In this document: positions 5,014 to 7,412 of the stretch, in pieces
Numbering within the stretch: position 1 is the first letter of the stretch
Layout of the letters: every line of letters begins with the position of its first letter
Source: an uncultured Treponema sp.
GTDB taxonomy: Bacteria; Spirochaetota; Spirochaetia; Treponematales; Treponemataceae
NCBI GenBank assembly: GCA_937890485.1
Contig: CALBXN010000174.1
Span: 1 to 7,412 of the forward strand
Length of the DNA stretch: 7,412 nucleotides
Reading direction: 5' to 3'
Program-made: the position numbers and the translations under genes
The notes under the pieces: model-generated
What the model saw: the letters and a program-made list of their open reading frames with translations, nothing else
Database searches by the model: none
Told to the model about the DNA's origin: nothing

Positions 5014-6324
5014 ATGAGAAAATTAATTATTTTTTTGTTATTAATATTTTCTTTCTCAATTTTTTCTTGTACATCAAATGTAGATTTGCATTCTGTTTTT
5101 GTTCAAGATATAAAAAATGGAAATTATGAATTTGTTTATTCGAATTTAGAACAATCGTCTAAAAAATTTTATTCACAACATGATGATGTTTTAAAAATGC
5201 TTGATTTAGGATTACTTGCTCATTATTCAAATTTTTCAAAAAGTTCAATTAGTTATCTAAATCAAGCAGAAAAACTCATTGAAGAAAATTATTCAAAAAG
5301 TATTAGCCAAAATATTTCTTCATATATATTAAATGATAATATCATAGATTATCCTGGTGAAGATTATGAAGATATTTATGTAAATTTATTTAAATGTTTG
5401 ACATTTATTTCTGAACAAAATTATGAAAGCGCTTTTGTTGAAATTAGACGATTTAATAATAAATTAAAAACTCTTTCTATAAAATATCAGGATAAAATTT
5501 CTGAAGTAAAAAATCATGCTAAAATTGAAACAGTGGCGTTAGATCAAGATGATTTTAAAATAAATTTTTATGATTCAGTATTTGCAAGATATTTAAGTAT
5601 GCTTTTGTATTTATATGAAGGTGATGTAGATTCAGCAAAAATTGATTATAATTATTTAGTATCCGCTTTTAATACACAAAAAAATTTATATAATTTTTCT
5701 TTTCCAAAACAGATTGAAGAAAATTTTTATACACCTAAAGATACTTCAAGAATAAATGTAATTGCTTTTTCAGGATTGTCTCCAAGAAAAAAAGAAGAAA
5801 GTATTTCGAGTTTTTATTACGGATTTAAAATTGGATTACCTGTAATGTATAATATAAAATCTGAAGTATCAACAATAAAATTAATTGCAATAAATAAAAA
5901 TACAAAAAAAAGTTATAAGAAAGATTTTGAAAAAATTGAAAGTATAAGTAATATTGCAGTTGATACTTTTAAACAAAAACAATCTTTGATTTATGCAAAG
6001 TCAATTGCTCGTTCTTTAATGAAGTATGGCACAACTGCTGTTCTTGGTGTAGCTAAAGAAAATTCTGAAAATGAAGGCCTCTTAGATTTTCTATATATGA
6101 CATCATTGATTGTTAATCAAGTAACAGAAGTTGCAGACATAAGAACTTCAAAATATTTTCCATCAAATGTTTACATATCTGGAATTGATTTGCCAGAGGG
6201 AGATTATGATATAATCGTAAATTATTTTTCTTCTAATGGAAATCAACTTTATACAAAAGTTTTTGAAAATTATAATCTTTCAAAAAATAAATTAAATTTA
6301 TTGGAGGCAGTATGTCTAAAGTAA
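5014..6324 (+). CDS. COG3014-like lipoprotein with helical (TPR-like) repeats
   Basis: The signal MRKLIIFLLLIFSF ends in the lipobox 'SIFSC', so lipid attachment at Cys19 is predicted. Residues 25-215 are helix-rich with TPR-like spacing and carry the family-like landmarks 'YPGEDYEDIYVNLFKCL' (113-129), 'SAFVEIRRFNNKL' (139-151) and 'LYLYEGDVDSAKIDY' (198-212). The C-terminal part has 'AKSIARSLMKYG' (328-339) and 'ADIRTSKYFPSNVYI' (374-388), matching the 'DtRsW.tLP' ending I recall for COG3014 proteins. Function is uncharacterised; the repeats suggest a protein-protein scaffold in the periplasm. There is no recognisable Shine-Dalgarno site before the ATG (only AT-rich bases), unlike the neighbouring genes. 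It follows the LpoB-like gene by 29 bases, and its last 13 bases overlap the LPP20-like gene. Family match is from memory of motifs, not a search. Confidence 0.75.
   Translation: MRKLIIFLLLIFSFSIFSCTSNVDLHSVFVQDIKNGNYEFVYSNLEQSSKKFYSQHDDVLKMLDLGLLAHYSNFSKSSISYLNQAEKLIEENYSKSISQNISSYILNDNIIDYPGEDYEDIYVNLFKCLTFISEQNYESAFVEIRRFNNKLKTLSIKYQDKISEVKNHAKIETVALDQDDFKINFYDSVFARYLSMLLYLYEGDVDSAKIDYNYLVSAFNTQKNLYNFSFPKQIEENFYTPKDTSRINVIAFSGLSPRKKEESISSFYYGFKIGLPVMYNIKSEVSTIKLIAINKNTKKSYKKDFEKIESISNIAVDTFKQKQSLIYAKSIARSLMKYGTTAVLGVAKENSENEGLLDFLYMTSLIVNQVTEVADIRTSKYFPSNVYISGIDLPEGDYDIIVNYFSSNGNQLYTKVFENYNLSKNKLNLLEAVCLK
6303..6307 (+). promoter_or_regulatory. Shine-Dalgarno site of the LPP20-like gene inside the preceding gene
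   Basis: GGAGG ends four bases before ATG 6312, within the last codons of the COG3014-like gene. With the 13-base overlap of the two reading frames, this arrangement suggests translational coupling. Confidence 0.7.
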
Positions 6325-7322
6325 AATTTGTAAAGATTTTTTGTGTTTTATTACTTGTTGTTTTTGTAACTTCTTGTTCATCTCTTAAAGGTAAAACTCC
6401 TAACTGGGTAACTGAAACTGAACATGAATATACAAAAAATAATTTATGTGCAGTTGGAATTGCAAGTTCTCAAGATCAAGCAAATTCTATTGCAATTTCA
6501 AATATTGGAAAGATTATCAAACAAAAAATTGAATCAGAAATTACAGTTGTAAATTCAGAAAAATTAAATTCAACAGGTAATGCAGAATTATCTTCTTCTA
6601 TGAATCAAATTGTAAGAACTTCTGCTTTGATTGATAATTTAGTTGGCGTTGAAATTGCAGAAACTTGGATTGATAGAGATGGAAATTATTATTCCCTTGC
6701 AATTTTGAATAAAGCAAAAACATATTTATATTATTCTCAAAAAATTTCAGAAAATGAAAAAACAATTAAAGAAAATATAAATTTAATTTCAAGTGATAAA
6801 GATAAATTTTTTATTTACGGAAAATTACAAAATGCAATTAAACTTGCATTGGATAATGAATCGTATTTAGATATTATTTATGCAGTAAATAAAGCGTCTT
6901 ATACAGTAACTGCTAAAACCATGACTAAATCAAATACTATAGAAAATATTGCAAGTGATTTTGCAAGAAAAATTTCTATAACAATTTCTGGTTTAGAAAA
7001 TGAAGAACGAATAAAAAATTATTTTTATAAATATTTTACCAGTAAAGGTTTTTCTGTAAATGCACCACAACAAGATTATATTTTTGAAATTGATATGAAA
7101 ATTGAAAATTCATCTTCTGGAGAATTATATTATGCTCGCTATAATTTTAGTGCAAACTTAAAAGACTTACAAACTGATTCAATTATTTATTCATATTCTG
7201 CTTCTGAAAGAGTTGCTCATAAATCTAACGCTGATGCAAATCAAAAAGTTGCAATAAGATTAGAGAAAAAATTGAATAAAGAATTTGATTCAGATTTTAT
7301 AAATTCAATGAATGCAAATTAA
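6312..7322 (+). CDS. LPP20-family lipoprotein
   Basis: A lipoprotein signal ends in 'VTSC', predicting lipidation at Cys22. Residues 29-80 fit the LPP20 domain: 'TPNWVTE' (29-35), then 'LCAVGIASSQDQANSIAISNI' (45-65) leading into a helix, 'GKIIKQKIESEITV'. 'GVEIAETWIDRDGNYYSLAILNKAKT' (112-137) is the usual second half, ending in the strand with 'YYSLAIL'. A coiled or helical segment (143-195) and a second alpha/beta domain (about 205-325) follow. LPP20 proteins are envelope lipoproteins; relatives include Helicobacter LPP20 and Vibrio FlgP, which sits at the flagellar outer-membrane ring. Whether this one serves the flagellum, the wall or something else cannot be told here. It is last of the three lipoprotein genes, and its stop is three bases from the convergent ABC ATPase gene. 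Confidence 0.8.
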   Translation: MSKVKFVKIFCVLLLVVFVTSCSSLKGKTPNWVTETEHEYTKNNLCAVGIASSQDQANSIAISNIGKIIKQKIESEITVVNSEKLNSTGNAELSSSMNQIVRTSALIDNLVGVEIAETWIDRDGNYYSLAILNKAKTYLYYSQKISENEKTIKENINLISSDKDKFFIYGKLQNAIKLALDNESYLDIIYAVNKASYTVTAKTMTKSNTIENIASDFARKISITISGLENEERIKNYFYKYFTSKGFSVNAPQQDYIFEIDMKIENSSSGELYYARYNFSANLKDLQTDSIIYSYSASERVAHKSNADANQKVAIRLEKKLNKEFDSDFINSMNAN

Positions 7323-7325
7323 TTT

Positions 7326-7412
7326 TTAATCTATGAATTTACCATCTTTTATTTTTATGATTCTACGACAATGTTCCATAACCATTTTGTCGTGAGTTGA
7401 AAAAATAAAAGT
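7326..7412 (-). CDS. ABC-transporter ATP-binding protein, C-terminal 28 residues (runs off right edge)
   Basis: Read from the right edge, the minus strand encodes 28 codons and a TAA stop at 7328-7326. 'IFSTHDKMVM' contains the H-loop (switch) histidine of ABC ATPases. 'CRRIIKIKDGKFID' is the usual final strand pair and 'dG' turn after it. The short ending right after this strand fits the LolD/MacB-type export ATPases, but so few residues cannot settle the subfamily. The Walker motifs lie outside the window. It converges on the LPP20-like gene with a three-base gap, and no clear terminator hairpin is visible between them. Confidence 0.78.
   Translation of the reverse strand, partial: TFIFSTHDKMVMEHCRRIIKIKDGKFID

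Overview
The window is low-GC DNA (about 30 %; 125 of 420 bases counted in the first 420) with strongly A/T-ending codons. It has ordinary bacterial Shine-Dalgarno sites, three lipoprotein signal peptides, and a mix of a YjjU-type patatin, a four-domain S1 protein, an M20 hydrolase and an LpoB/COG3014/LPP20 lipoprotein set. The mix looks like a spirochaete of the Treponema group. This is a judgement from family resemblance and composition only, because no rRNA or other marker gene is present.

Left edge (1-~425). An unrecognised gene fragment on the minus strand runs off the left edge, and its 5' end stops in the same ~25 bp where the plus-strand patatin-like phospholipase gene begins abruptly. 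Both genes have lost their 5' ends at this shared point, which sits in an imperfect inverted repeat (405-433). This is a rearrangement breakpoint or an assembly/amplification chimera.

Left-centre (438-2312). The truncated patatin-like gene is followed 12 bases later by a gene for a protein with four S1 RNA-binding domains. The two probably form one transcription unit. The S1 gene ends two bases from the end of a convergent flavoprotein gene (2315-2956, minus).

Centre (2957-3111). A compact divergent regulatory region holds facing promoter candidates for the flavoprotein and for an M20-family metallohydrolase. It also contains a strong 11-bp hairpin or operator (3060-3086).

Right (3112-7322). 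The M20 hydrolase gene is followed closely by three lipoprotein genes: LpoB-like, COG3014-like with helical repeats, and LPP20-like. They share one direction with gaps of 28 and 29 bases and then a 13-base overlap. The three lipoproteins probably work together at the cell envelope. LpoB of enterobacteria activates a peptidoglycan synthase, while the roles of the other two families are not established.

Right edge (7326-7412). The C-terminal end of an ABC-transporter ATPase, on the minus strand, converges on the lipoprotein operon.

No tRNA, rRNA, CRISPR array or insertion sequence was seen. The only candidates for unusual biology are the breakpoint at ~420, the hairpin in the divergent promoter region and the three-lipoprotein module.
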